Shown: positions 7,797 to 15,662 of the stretch, piece after piece
Layout of the letters: every line of letters begins with the position of its first letter
Position numbering within the stretch: position 1 is the stretch's first letter
From: Wocania_A sp964021735
GTDB taxonomy: Bacteria > Bacteroidota > Bacteroidia > Flavobacteriales > Flavobacteriaceae
Reading direction: 5' to 3'
DNA length: 16,905 nucleotides
Assembly: GCF_964021735.1 (NCBI RefSeq)
Contig: NZ_CAXIBN010000059.1
Coordinates: 1-16,905, forward strand
Made by a program: the position numbers and the translations under genes
Notes under the pieces: model-generated
Database searches by the model: none
Told to the model about the DNA's origin: nothing
The model's input: only the letters and a program-made list of their open reading frames with translations

Positions 7797-7818
7797 TAAA
7801 TATGTCAACTCATATTTA
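7797..7818 (+). terminator. Weak inverted repeat after thrC, possible operon end
   Basis: An exact 8-bp inverted repeat TAAATATG/CATATTTA has a six-base loop. It sits between thrC and the kinase gene. The stem has one G-C pair and no clear T-run, so termination here is only a possibility suggested by position. Confidence 0.3.
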
Positions 7819-7843
7819 TTCAATGAGATTAATGGTTTAAATT

Positions 7844-7875
7844 TTGCTATGTACTAAATATTCTTTCGTAATTTG
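7844..7875 (+). promoter_or_regulatory. Possible promoter of the hybrid kinase gene
   Basis: TAATTTG (7869-7875) is one base shorter than the Bacteroidota -7 box TAnnTTTG. A TTG at 7844-7846 lies 22 bases upstream. The position, about 30 bases before the kinase ATG, is suitable, but the box is imperfect. Confidence 0.3.
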
Positions 7876-7904
7876 CATTAAGTTATTCATTATAGCTTAA
7901 TTTG

Positions 7905-10544
7905 ATGAAGTATAGACATTCAATTGTATTTCGATTAGCACTTTTTTTTACGGGATTAATCATCTTTTCTATTTTACTATCAGGCTATTTGGTATTTAAA
8001 AAATCATCCCATGTGATTATTGAATATTCCAAAAAGCGAATGGTATTTGAGTCTGAACTTGCGGAACAAGCTTTTTATGCTTTGCTAGGAGAAGTTTCTA
8101 ATGATATAGCCGTAATAGCTTCAAGTCCATCTTTACAAAATTATGTGCTTGGCGATTTCTCAAAGAAAGCTAATAAGGATATCAATCAGTTGTTTAGCAC
8201 AGTTCTTAAAAATAAAGCTTCCTATTTTCAAATTAGATATATAGGTACAAAAAATAACGGTGAAGAAATTATCCGTTTCGATAAAATAGATGGCAAAATA
8301 TTAAAATCCAATGATTTACAGAAAAAGGGTGATCGAGATTATTTTAAAGAGGCTATTGGCATAAAAAAAGGGGAATTCTATTTTTCCAAAATCAATTTAA
8401 ACGAAGAATATGGAGTCATCAGTCTACCCTACACACCAACATTAAGAGCAGCAAGTCCCATTTTTAATGTATCCAATAAAATTATTGGAATTGTTATTAT
8501 AAATGTGAATTTAAATAAATTTTATAATATTCTTAATAAAATATCTAACGAAGAATCTCAACTTTATTTAATTAATTCTGAAGGTGAATATTTATATGCA
8601 CCTGAAAAGAATAAAGAATTTGCTTCTCAAAAGAATAAGATCTATAACTTTTATGAGGATTTCAGTGTTGACTCTAACACCATCATAAACTCTGAAAACA
8701 AAAGTGACAATTCAACAAAAATATTAGGTAATGGTGTGCTTAGCTACATAAAAGAATTAAATTATTTTCAGGAAAAGAGAAAGATTTATTTGATTTCAAC
8801 CATAAAACAAAATGTGCTTCTCAAAAGTGCCCAATCTGTTAGAAGCGACAGTATTCAAACATTGCTATGGGTGTGTTTAATTTCCATTTTGGTTTCTTGG
8901 CTTTTTGTAAGCTTCATTTCAAAAAAAATTAACCAAGTTACCAAAGCCATTAGTAACTACGATAAAGGGTTAGCTGTTAATATCGAACTTCCAATAAATA
9001 GAAATGATGAAATAGGTATTTTAGCTAGGGCATTTGATAAAATGAAAACCAAAATTGACCAAAATTTAAAAAAACTCAATACAGCTCTTGAAAAAGAAAA
9101 GCAAGCAAAACAACAACGGGATGAGTTTTTGCAAAATATGAGCCACGAAATGCGAACGCCGCTTAATGCCATTTTAGGACTTAACCAATTGCTACGTAAA
9201 AACACACCGTCAGATGCGCAATTGCCTATAATTGGAGCGTTGGAACGTAGTTCTAATAATTTAGCTGGTTTAGTTTATGATGTTCTAGACCATAAAAAGC
9301 TTGTTGAAGGAAACTTGAATATTAAATATCAGCCCACCAATATATGCCAACTCTTGAAGGATATACATTCAAGTTACCGCTATGAAGCCATACAAAAAGG
9401 TTTGTCGTTTAATATTGAAATAGAGGAACAACTTGAAAATGAAACTTTTCAAACAGATCCGTTACGCTTGTCTCAAATTATAACCAATCTAGTAGTAAAT
9501 GCCATAAAATTTACTTTAAATGGAAATATTACTTTGCATGCTGCCATTGTAGAGCATAACGGAAAATTCATAGAAATTAGAGTTACAGATACGGGTATTG
9601 GTATTTTACCTGAGAATATCAACAAAATAAACAATCGTTATTTTCAAGAAAGCGACTATATATCAGGACGCTATGGGGGGTATGGTCTAGGTTTATCAAT
9701 TGTTAAACAACTAACTAACTTGTTTGGAGGCTCTTTTAAAGCCAAAACAAAAAAAGGCAGTGGATCAGAATTCTATGTTAAGCTTCCTGCCATTCCTTCA
9801 ACTTTAAATAAAAGTAAAAACGATAATTCATTAAAAGAAATCACCTTACCCCAGCTGGAGCATTCTTATAAAATTCTTCATATAGAAGATGATAGCTCTA
9901 CATTGGAATTAATGAAGCATATTCTAGAAGATAAATACATTATTTTAAAACAAGTTACAAAATTGGATGATGCTAAAGAATATTTAGCCCAAAATTCTCC
10001 TGATATAATTTTTAGCGATTTATTGCTAAATGAAACCCAACTAAAGTCAGAGCTTAAAAATTGGATAAAAACAAAAAAAATAGATTGCCCGCTTGTTTTA
10101 ATTTCGGCTTTAGAACCTGAAGTCATGGCATCTATAAGTCCTATGTATTTTCAAAAACCCTTTGATATAGATCACTTAAAAGATTTTATACACAAAATAT
10201 TAGGAGCTAATGAATTTTCATTACCAGATTTCTCCAATATATACAGCAATTATGATTATGATAACAGTAAGATTGTTAAAGTACTTAATTTACTTATAGA
10301 TGAATTTGAAACTTACATGACACGAATCGATACTTGTATTGCCACCAAAAACCAAGACGAATGGGAAGCTATTTTACATAAACTTATAGCTCATATAAAC
10401 AACTTAAAATTAACCTCTTTATTGGACGTGCTGCCCAATGAGGTTAAATCTTTAAAACAAAAAAACGCCCAAAAAGTATATAACACATTTGCGTATTACC
10501 TTTGTTGTTTTAGATTAGAAAAACGTATTAATTTAAAAGATTGA
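7905..10544 (+). CDS. Hybrid sensor histidine kinase (Cache-HAMP-HisKA-HATPase-REC-HPt-like)
   Basis: A membrane-bound sensor of 879 residues. TM1 lies at about 9-30. An extracytoplasmic region to about 315 looks like a double Cache domain (the LQKKGDRDYFKEA and TPTLRAASPIFN segments resemble Cache_1). TM2 lies at about 319-340, then HAMP to about 390. The HisKA domain has the H-box NMSHEMRTPLNAILG with H414. The HATPase has the N-box around N532, DTGIGI and GGYGLGLSIVKQL. The receiver (about 655-770) keeps the acidic E661-D662-D663, phospho-acceptor D705 and the lysine of QKPFD. The last 100 residues resemble an HPt domain with H825 in HKLIAHINNL, though the usual HxLKG signature is altered. 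The ATG at 7905 is preferred over the TTG one codon earlier. The gene's 3' end overlaps the convergent LytTR regulator by 17 bp, its likely partner. The ligand is unknown; Cache domains often bind small metabolites. Confidence 0.92.
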   Translation: MKYRHSIVFRLALFFTGLIIFSILLSGYLVFKKSSHVIIEYSKKRMVFESELAEQAFYALLGEVSNDIAVIASSPSLQNYVLGDFSKKANKDINQLFSTVLKNKASYFQIRYIGTKNNGEEIIRFDKIDGKILKSNDLQKKGDRDYFKEAIGIKKGEFYFSKINLNEEYGVISLPYTPTLRAASPIFNVSNKIIGIVIINVNLNKFYNILNKISNEESQLYLINSEGEYLYAPEKNKEFASQKNKIYNFYEDFSVDSNTIINSENKSDNSTKILGNGVLSYIKELNYFQEKRKIYLISTIKQNVLLKSAQSVRSDSIQTLLWVCLISILVSWLFVSFISKKINQVTKAISNYDKGLAVNIELPINRNDEIGILARAFDKMKTKIDQNLKKLNTALEKEKQAKQQRDEFLQNMSHEMRTPLNAILGLNQLLRKNTPSDAQLPIIGALERSSNNLAGLVYDVLDHKKLVEGNLNIKYQPTNICQLLKDIHSSYRYEAIQKGLSFNIEIEEQLENETFQTDPLRLSQIITNLVVNAIKFTLNGNITLHAAIVEHNGKFIEIRVTDTGIGILPENINKINNRYFQESDYISGRYGGYGLGLSIVKQLTNLFGGSFKAKTKKGSGSEFYVKLPAIPSTLNKSKNDNSLKEITLPQLEHSYKILHIEDDSSTLELMKHILEDKYIILKQVTKLDDAKEYLAQNSPDIIFSDLLLNETQLKSELKNWIKTKKIDCPLVLISALEPEVMASISPMYFQKPFDIDHLKDFIHKILGANEFSLPDFSNIYSNYDYDNSKIVKVLNLLIDEFETYMTRIDTCIATKNQDEWEAILHKLIAHINNLKLTSLLDVLPNEVKSLKQKNAQKVYNTFAYYLCCFRLEKRINLKD

Positions 10545-11208
10545 TTTTTTTCAACACCTCTTTTTCATAACTCTGGCTTACTGGAATATGTGTATTGTTA
10601 ATTTCCATAAAATTATTTCCAATAGTACTTATTTTATTTAAATTAACAATATATGAACGATGTACCCTTTGAAAATAATTTGGTAATTTAACTTCTAAAT
10701 CTTTCATAGTCATTAAGGTCAATATTTTACTATTGTTACTGAAAACCGAAATATAATTAGCCTCAGATTTAAAATAAAACACTTCTTCTAAATTAATTTT
10801 AACCAATTTATTTCCATCTTTAACAAATAACCTATCCGCCTTGTTTTTATACTTTGAAATAAAATTATTAACCTTCTGAAAGCCTTTAAAAAACCTAGGA
10901 AAATTAATTGGTTTAACTAAAAAATCAACTATTTGATTGTAATTATAGGAATCTGATGCAAAGTTTTTATTTGAAGTTATCATTATAACAGCTGCGTTTT
11001 CGTCCACGATTTTCAAAATATCTTCCCCTGTTATATCTGGCAAATTGTAATCCAATAAAATGATATCAAAATGGGATCGATTTAAAATATTTATTGATTC
11101 AAACCCCGAAGTTGTAGTTACTACACTGGTAATTTCATCAATCTTATTGCAAAAATGCTCAAGCAAGTCACACATTAAAGGATCATCATCTATTATAAGG
11201 CATGTCAT
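10528..11208 (-). CDS. LytTR-family DNA-binding response regulator
   Basis: A two-component response regulator of 226 residues. The receiver domain (1 to about 115) has the acidic pocket D7-D8-D9, phospho-acceptor D53 in LLDYNLPD, T78 and K99 in the LVKPI motif, so it should be phosphorylatable. The C-terminal LytTR domain (about 125-226) shows VFYFKSEANYISV and FQRVHRSYIVNLNKI, the usual DNA-contacting family segments. The frame is open to an ATG at 11262, but the 18 extra residues lie before the first receiver strand. The ATG at 11208 (MTCLIIDDDP) fits the domain boundary. It is tail to tail with the hybrid kinase, overlapping by 17 bp, and head to head with the haloperoxidase-like gene 115 bases away. 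Target genes are not visible; LytTR proteins bind pairs of short direct repeats, and I saw no convincing pair in the divergent gap. Confidence 0.93.
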   Translation of the reverse strand: MTCLIIDDDPLMCDLLEHFCNKIDEITSVVTTTSGFESINILNRSHFDIILLDYNLPDITGEDILKIVDENAAVIMITSNKNFASDSYNYNQIVDFLVKPINFPRFFKGFQKVNNFISKYKNKADRLFVKDGNKLVKINLEEVFYFKSEANYISVFSNNSKILTLMTMKDLEVKLPNYFQRVHRSYIVNLNKISTIGNNFMEINNTHIPVSQSYEKEVLKKINLLN

Positions 11209-11323
11209 AGTTTTATCAAATAAATTACATGTTTCGTCAAGCAATATAATTAAACCGTACAATAAAAAAACATAATAAAGAGCAAAAGGTTAATATTGAA
11301 ATATAAAAACCACTAAAAAAATT

Positions 11324-12808
11324 ATGAAATTAAAAACCATTCCATTAGCCATTATTGCATGTTGTTTCTTCTTTTTCACGAATTGCAAAGATAATTCTAA
11401 AAGTAAAATGGCTAAAAACATTGTCAATAAAACAGAACAACCAAAAGGAGAAAACAATGTGGCTTACCAATGGGCTTATTTAGCACTGGAAGGCACTGCA
11501 AACGATACTGATAAATTTAAACCAAGACCAACTATTACTTCTAGGTTTTTAGGTCTTATTTTTACCTCTATGTTTGATGCTTGGACCAGATATGATGATA
11601 AAGCTAATCCTGTATACTTATCAGATGTCCCGCGTCAATCAGAAACAGAAAGAACATTAATAAATAAAGAAATAGCTGTTAGCTATGCGGCTTATAGAGC
11701 TCTAAACGAATATTATTTTTCAGATAGTATCATGTTTAGAAATAAAATGATAAAACTAGGATACGATCCTGATAATACTAGTCTAGATCCTAATACGCCA
11801 GAAGGTATTGGTAATTTAGCAGCAAAAATGGTTATTGAAGCACGTAAGACAGATGGATCTAATCAATATGGCGAGGTAGAAGGTTCTATGGGCAAACCTT
11901 ATTTTGATTATACGGGGTATACCCCTGTAAACGATGTTGATAATAATGTTGACTTAAACAGATGGCAACCTAAACTCTTTTCAGATGGCAAAGGCGGTAA
12001 GTTTGCTCCTGGGTGTTTAACACCATATTGGCAAAAAGTGAAACCTCTTTTATTGAATTCAGCAAATCAATTTCGTCCTGGTCCGCCACCTATGGTAGGC
12101 TCAGAACAATTAAAAAAAGAAGTTCAAGAAGTTATAGAACTACAAGCTAATTTAACTCCAGAGAATAAAGCCTTAGTAGAATTTATGCGTGATGGACCAA
12201 AATCTGTACAGCAAGCTGGACATTGGCTTAAGTTTGCTCAAGATGTTTCTAGAAGAGACCATAACACTCTAGATGAAGATGTGAAAATGTATTTTTTAGT
12301 GGAATCTGTTGCTATGGATGGTTTTATAGCTTGCTGGGATTCTAAAATGTTTTATGATTATGCCCGTCCTTATGCCTTAGTACATGACTACTATCAAGAT
12401 CAGATTATCAAGGCCTGGGGTGGGCCAGAAAAGGGCATGACTCAACTTAAAGGACAAGAATGGAGACCTTATTCTCCAGATACTTTTTTATGTCCTCCTT
12501 TTCCAAGTTATGTTTCTGGCCATAGTACAATAAGTGGTGGCTGTGCGGAAGCGTTAAAGTTGTTTACAGGTGATGACAAATTCGGATCGGAGGCTGAATT
12601 GATACCAGGTGCACTTACTGAACCAAATAACCTTGGCAATCCTGTAATTCTTAAATTTCCAACATTTACTAAAACTGCAGAAATGGCAGGCATCTCTAGA
12701 GTAATGGGGGGCTATCATATTCAAGCAGATAACATCGAAGGCCTTAATTTAGGGCGTAAAATTGCACGTTATAACTATAAAAAATATCTAGAGCTTGTAG
12801 GTGAATAA
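11324..12808 (+). CDS. Vanadium-dependent haloperoxidase-like lipoprotein (PAP2/VHPO superfamily)
   Basis: This 494-residue protein begins with a lipoprotein-type signal: a hydrophobic stretch, then FTNCKDN with the lipidation cysteine at about residue 21. It would be anchored on the periplasmic or outer-membrane side. All vanadate/phosphate-binding motifs of the superfamily are present: K341 and R348-P349 in KMFYDYARP, SGH398-400 in PSYVSGHST with acid-base H400, and R459, H465 and D469 in SRVMGGYHIQAD. The K-to-R spacing of 7 and R-to-H spacing of 6 equal those of fungal vanadium chloroperoxidase (K353/R360, R490/H496). H465 corresponds to the vanadate ligand. Activity could be halide oxidation by hydrogen peroxide or acid phosphatase, which share this site; sequence cannot separate them. 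Iodoperoxidases of this type are known in marine Flavobacteriaceae such as Zobellia. It is divergent from the LytTR regulator and followed by a palindrome and a DoxX-like gene. Confidence 0.85.
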   Translation: MKLKTIPLAIIACCFFFFTNCKDNSKSKMAKNIVNKTEQPKGENNVAYQWAYLALEGTANDTDKFKPRPTITSRFLGLIFTSMFDAWTRYDDKANPVYLSDVPRQSETERTLINKEIAVSYAAYRALNEYYFSDSIMFRNKMIKLGYDPDNTSLDPNTPEGIGNLAAKMVIEARKTDGSNQYGEVEGSMGKPYFDYTGYTPVNDVDNNVDLNRWQPKLFSDGKGGKFAPGCLTPYWQKVKPLLLNSANQFRPGPPPMVGSEQLKKEVQEVIELQANLTPENKALVEFMRDGPKSVQQAGHWLKFAQDVSRRDHNTLDEDVKMYFLVESVAMDGFIACWDSKMFYDYARPYALVHDYYQDQIIKAWGGPEKGMTQLKGQEWRPYSPDTFLCPPFPSYVSGHSTISGGCAEALKLFTGDDKFGSEAELIPGALTEPNNLGNPVILKFPTFTKTAEMAGISRVMGGYHIQADNIEGLNLGRKIARYNYKKYLELVGE

Positions 12809-12829
12809 AAGCATTCAACTATTAAAATC

Positions 12830-12871
12830 ACGTATTATTCATTTGGTTAATTAACCAAATGAATAATACGT
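12830..12871. repeat. 42-bp perfect palindrome after the haloperoxidase-like gene
   Basis: The two 21-base halves (12830-12850 and 12851-12871) are exact reverse complements with no spacer; the centre reads TTTGGTTAATTAACCAAA. As RNA it would form a 19-bp stem with a UUAA loop. It starts 21 bases after the stop codon and ends 16 bases before the next ATG. The following bases are TATAAAAATTTTATT, not a clean T-run, so it may be a terminator in this AT-rich genome, an mRNA 3'-end stabiliser or a protein-binding palindrome. Confidence 0.8.
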
Positions 12872-12887
12872 ATATAAAAATTTTATT

Positions 12888-13316
12888 ATGGTACGTTTTA
12901 TAACTAATATAAACAAAACTAGATTATTAACTATAAGCATAGGTATTATTTATTCATGGTTTGGAGCTCTTAAATTTTTTCCAGAACTAAGTCCTGCTGA
13001 TACTCTTGCAAAAAAGACCATTTCATTTTTAACCATAGGAGTTTTACCAGAAATGATTAGTATTTTAACTTTAGCACTCATAGAAGTAATCATTGGATTT
13101 TTTTTAATATTTAACTTTCAACTAAAAAAGGCTATTATTATTGCTATTCTTCATTTAGTACTTACATTTATTCCTGTATTTTTTTTTCCAGATATTTCGT
13201 TTTCTAAAGCCCCATTTGTGCTAACTTTAGAGGGACAATATATTATAAAAAACATTGTCATTATTAGTGCCCTACTATTAATCTATACGTTAGATAATCA
13301 TAAAACTATTGCCTAA
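12888..13316 (+). CDS. DoxX-like small integral membrane protein
   Basis: A 142-residue protein that is mostly hydrophobic, with about four membrane segments (roughly 13-30, 50-75, 78-100 and 117-137). The segments YSWFGALKFFPELSP, near the start of the first helix, and LTLEGQYIIKN, before the last helix, resemble conserved features of the DoxX/DUF417 group of inner-membrane proteins. Roles suggested for that group include quinol oxidase subunits, redox or reactive-chlorine resistance and transport. The biochemical function here is unknown. It follows the haloperoxidase-like gene on the same strand, 79 bases apart, with the perfect palindrome in between. The ATG at 12888 begins a short basic N-terminus before helix one. 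A small imperfect hairpin (13310-13333, TGCCTAAT with ATTAGGGCA) overlaps its stop codon and may contribute to 3'-end formation. Confidence 0.7.
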   Translation: MVRFITNINKTRLLTISIGIIYSWFGALKFFPELSPADTLAKKTISFLTIGVLPEMISILTLALIEVIIGFFLIFNFQLKKAIIIAILHLVLTFIPVFFFPDISFSKAPFVLTLEGQYIIKNIVIISALLLIYTLDNHKTIA

Positions 13317-13549
13317 TTTATAATATTAGGGCATACTAAATAAGATGACATCAGAAAAATGAGCAAAAACTAGTTAATTTATTTATCAAAAACTAAAATA
13401 TCATGCAAGTTTGCTGCTAATTAGAAAATGTTATAAACATGTTTTGGAGTGATTAATATATTAAGGAAATTAATTTACCAAAAGTTAGGCTTAAATTGTG
13501 ATTTTTTTCGATATGCTCTAAAAATTGAAACTAATGACAACTTAAAAAG

Positions 13550-13563
13550 TTTAGTACACTAAA
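13550..13563. promoter_or_regulatory. Possible operator upstream of gcvT
   Basis: An exact inverted repeat TTTAGT/ACTAAA with a two-base spacer lies 78 bases before the -7 box at 13628. The size and symmetry suit a dimeric regulator, but an AT-rich region gives such repeats by chance too. Confidence 0.25.
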
Positions 13564-13627
13564 GTTATCTCGCACAATGCTTTTCATTATTTTTCCTTCA
13601 GCGAAAGCGATATATATAAAATTTCTA

Positions 13628-13635
13628 TACATTTG
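13628..13635 (+). promoter_or_regulatory. Candidate Bacteroidota promoter (-7 box) for gcvT
   Basis: TACATTTG exactly matches the -7 consensus TAnnTTTG and is identical to the box before the thr leader. It lies 30 bases before the gcvT ATG. No TTG -33 element is visible at 17-23 bases upstream, so the promoter call rests on the -7 box alone. Confidence 0.45.
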
Positions 13636-13664
13636 CTTTACCAAAAATTAATAGATTTTAGTAA

Positions 13665-14747
13665 ATGAAAAACACAGCCTTAACTCAAACTCACGAAGCT
13701 CTTGGAGCAAAAATGGTACCCTTTGCAGGCTATAATATGCCTGTGCAATATGAAGGTGTAAACGCAGAACATGAAACCGTAAGAACTGCAGTTGGAGTTT
13801 TTGATGTATCTCACATGGGTGAGTTTTTAATTGAAGGTGAACATGCCCTAGATTTAATACAAAAAGTAAGTAGTAACGATGCCAGTAAATTAACTATTGG
13901 CAAAGCACAATACAGTTGTTTACCAAATGATGATGGCGGTATTGTTGACGATTTAATTATCTATAAAATTAAAGAAGAAAGTTATTTATTAGTAGTTAAT
14001 GCTAGTAACATAGAAAAAGATTGGAACTGGATTACATCTAAAAACGATGTTGGTGCTACTATGCGCGATTTAAGTGAAGACTACTCATTACTTGCCATTC
14101 AAGGGCCTAAAGCTATTGAGGCGATGCAAAGTATTACCAGCCATGATTTATCTGCTATTAAGTTTTACAATTTTGTAGTTGGCGATTTTGCAGGTGTTGA
14201 GAATGTTATTATTTCGGCAACAGGTTATACTGGTAGTGGTGGTTTTGAAATTTATTGTAAAAATGATGATGTAAAGCAAATTTGGGATAACGTTTTTAAA
14301 GCTGGTGCAGATTACGGTATTAAACCAATTGGTTTAGCGGCTCGAGATACCTTACGTTTAGAAATGGGATATTGTCTTTACGGAAATGATATTGATGACA
14401 CTACTTCTCCAATTGAAGCAGGCTTGGGATGGATTACAAAATTTACTAAAGACTTTACAAATTGTAAAAACTTAAAGGCAGAAAAAGAACGTGGTGCAGA
14501 ACGTAAACTCATTGCTTTTAAACTAGACGATCGTGGTATCCCGCGTCAAGGATACGATATTGTTGATGGTAACGGACAAAAAATAGGTATTGTAACTTCT
14601 GGTACTATGAGTCCTAGTTTAGGTATAGGTATTGGTCTAGGTTATGTCCCAGCTATTTTTGCTGCGGTTGATAGTAAAATAAACATTCAAATACGTAAAA
14701 ATGCAGTTCCAGCAACGGTTATAAAATTGCCATTTTATAAAGGATAG
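13665..14747 (+). CDS. gcvT: Glycine cleavage system T protein (aminomethyltransferase)
   Basis: This protein transfers the methylene group from aminomethylated lipoyl-H-protein to tetrahydrofolate, releasing ammonia, in the glycine cleavage complex. Recognisable segments are VPFAGYNMPVQYEGV, VFDVSHMGEF, AQYSCLPNDDGGIVDDLIIYK (the second Asp pair holds the catalytic aspartate of the family), SATGYTGSGGFEIYC, RDTLRLEMGYCLYGNDI and, in the C-terminal barrel, SGTMSPSLGIGIGLGYV. Its 360 residues match the family. The ATG at 13665 opens MKNTALTQTHEALGAKMVPFAGY, a standard GcvT start. The partner genes gcvH and gcvP are not in the window, as is common in Bacteroidota where they are scattered. It is followed after 21 bases by the epimerase-like gene, probably in the same transcript. 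Cytoplasmic. Confidence 0.97.
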   Translation: MKNTALTQTHEALGAKMVPFAGYNMPVQYEGVNAEHETVRTAVGVFDVSHMGEFLIEGEHALDLIQKVSSNDASKLTIGKAQYSCLPNDDGGIVDDLIIYKIKEESYLLVVNASNIEKDWNWITSKNDVGATMRDLSEDYSLLAIQGPKAIEAMQSITSHDLSAIKFYNFVVGDFAGVENVIISATGYTGSGGFEIYCKNDDVKQIWDNVFKAGADYGIKPIGLAARDTLRLEMGYCLYGNDIDDTTSPIEAGLGWITKFTKDFTNCKNLKAEKERGAERKLIAFKLDDRGIPRQGYDIVDGNGQKIGIVTSGTMSPSLGIGIGLGYVPAIFAAVDSKINIQIRKNAVPATVIKLPFYKG

Positions 14748-14768
14748 AATAAATCCTATATATTATAA

Positions 14769-15605
14769 ATGAAGGAGAAGGCGACAGAAAGTAAACATAG
14801 AATTTTAATTCTAGGGGCAAGTGGCTTTTTAGGTGGTGCTATTTACAAAGAACTCTGCTCCTATTTTAAAACCTACGGCACATATAACGTGGCCAACAAA
14901 GCCTTCGAAAAAAATCATCATTTTTTTCAGTATAATATTGAGGATGATGATGTTTACGAAATTTTAGATGCTGTAAAACCAACTATAATTATTTCAGCAC
15001 TACGTGGCGATTTTTCAAAACAAATTTTAGTCCATCAACATCTTGCAGAATATGTGTTTTCAAAAAAAACAAAACTCATATTTCTATCCTCTGCGAACGT
15101 TTTCGATGCTTACAGTAAATACCCAAGTTACGAGACCGATAAAACCTTAAGCAATAGTATCTATGGCCATTTCAAAATTAAGATTGAAAACATGCTATTA
15201 CGATTACCTAAAAAACAAGTTGCTATTTTAAGGATACCTATGGTTTTTGGTAATCAATCGCCTCGTATATTAGAATTTATTAATCATATTAAAGAAAAAA
15301 CACCAATTGAAGTGTTTCCAAATTTAATAATGAATGTAACGACTGATACTAAAGTAACACAACAAATTCATTATGTAATAAATAGGAATAAATCTGGAGT
15401 ATTTCACTTAGGAAGTAATGATTTGGTGCATCATGATGAATTTATAAAAGACATAATAAACACTTTAAACTTACCAAAAGCCATTTACAAACAAGTATAT
15501 ACAACTAACGACGACAGATATTTAGCTGTATTACCAAAATATAATTTACTCCCAAAAAACCTACAACTAATTAGTCAAGACATATTAACAGAATTAAAAA
15601 TTTAA
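14769..15605 (+). CDS. NAD(P)-dependent epimerase/RmlD-like sugar nucleotide reductase family protein
   Basis: An extended short-chain dehydrogenase/reductase of 278 residues. The Rossmann motif GASGFLG (GxxGxxG) lies at residues 16-22. The segment FLSSANVFD supplies the serine region, and Y132-x3-K136 in YGHFK is the catalytic pair. A later LRIPMVFG segment resembles the substrate side of RmlD (dTDP-4-dehydrorhamnose reductase). The substrate is not evident. Similar stand-alone members are annotated as sugar nucleotide-binding proteins, and no dTDP-rhamnose genes are adjacent, so I do not call it rfbD. The start at 14769 leaves about ten charged residues before the first strand. It is 21 bases after gcvT and 57 bases before the carbinolamine dehydratase gene, suggesting co-transcription by position only. 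Confidence 0.8.
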   Translation: MKEKATESKHRILILGASGFLGGAIYKELCSYFKTYGTYNVANKAFEKNHHFFQYNIEDDDVYEILDAVKPTIIISALRGDFSKQILVHQHLAEYVFSKKTKLIFLSSANVFDAYSKYPSYETDKTLSNSIYGHFKIKIENMLLRLPKKQVAILRIPMVFGNQSPRILEFINHIKEKTPIEVFPNLIMNVTTDTKVTQQIHYVINRNKSGVFHLGSNDLVHHDEFIKDIINTLNLPKAIYKQVYTTNDDRYLAVLPKYNLLPKNLQLISQDILTELKI

Positions 15606-15662
15606 TTGATTTTAATATTTGAAATCATTACATTGAAATTATTACCATAAAACATATAAATC

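Larger units (their letters stand above)
13317..13664. other. 348-bp non-coding stretch upstream of gcvT
   Basis: I see no supportable coding frame or structured RNA here. It contains an inverted repeat TTTAGT-AC-ACTAAA (13550-13563), a nearby AACTT-AAA-AAGTT (13539-13551), a GCGAAAGC motif at 13601-13608, and a TACATTTG promoter box near its right end. There is no match to the conserved core of the glycine riboswitch. Confidence 0.6.

Noticed and set aside
11209..11262. N-terminal extension of the LytTR regulator to an ATG at 11262
   Set aside because: The 18 extra residues precede the first receiver strand and resemble no domain. The ATG at 11208 fits the domain start.
11209..11323. Direct-repeat LytTR binding site in the divergent gap
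   Set aside because: Only isolated near matches such as AAGGTTAAT were seen, with no properly spaced pair.
13317..13664. Glycine riboswitch upstream of gcvT
   Set aside because: No aptamer core or tandem layout is recognisable. The stretch is AT-rich with only short inverted repeats.
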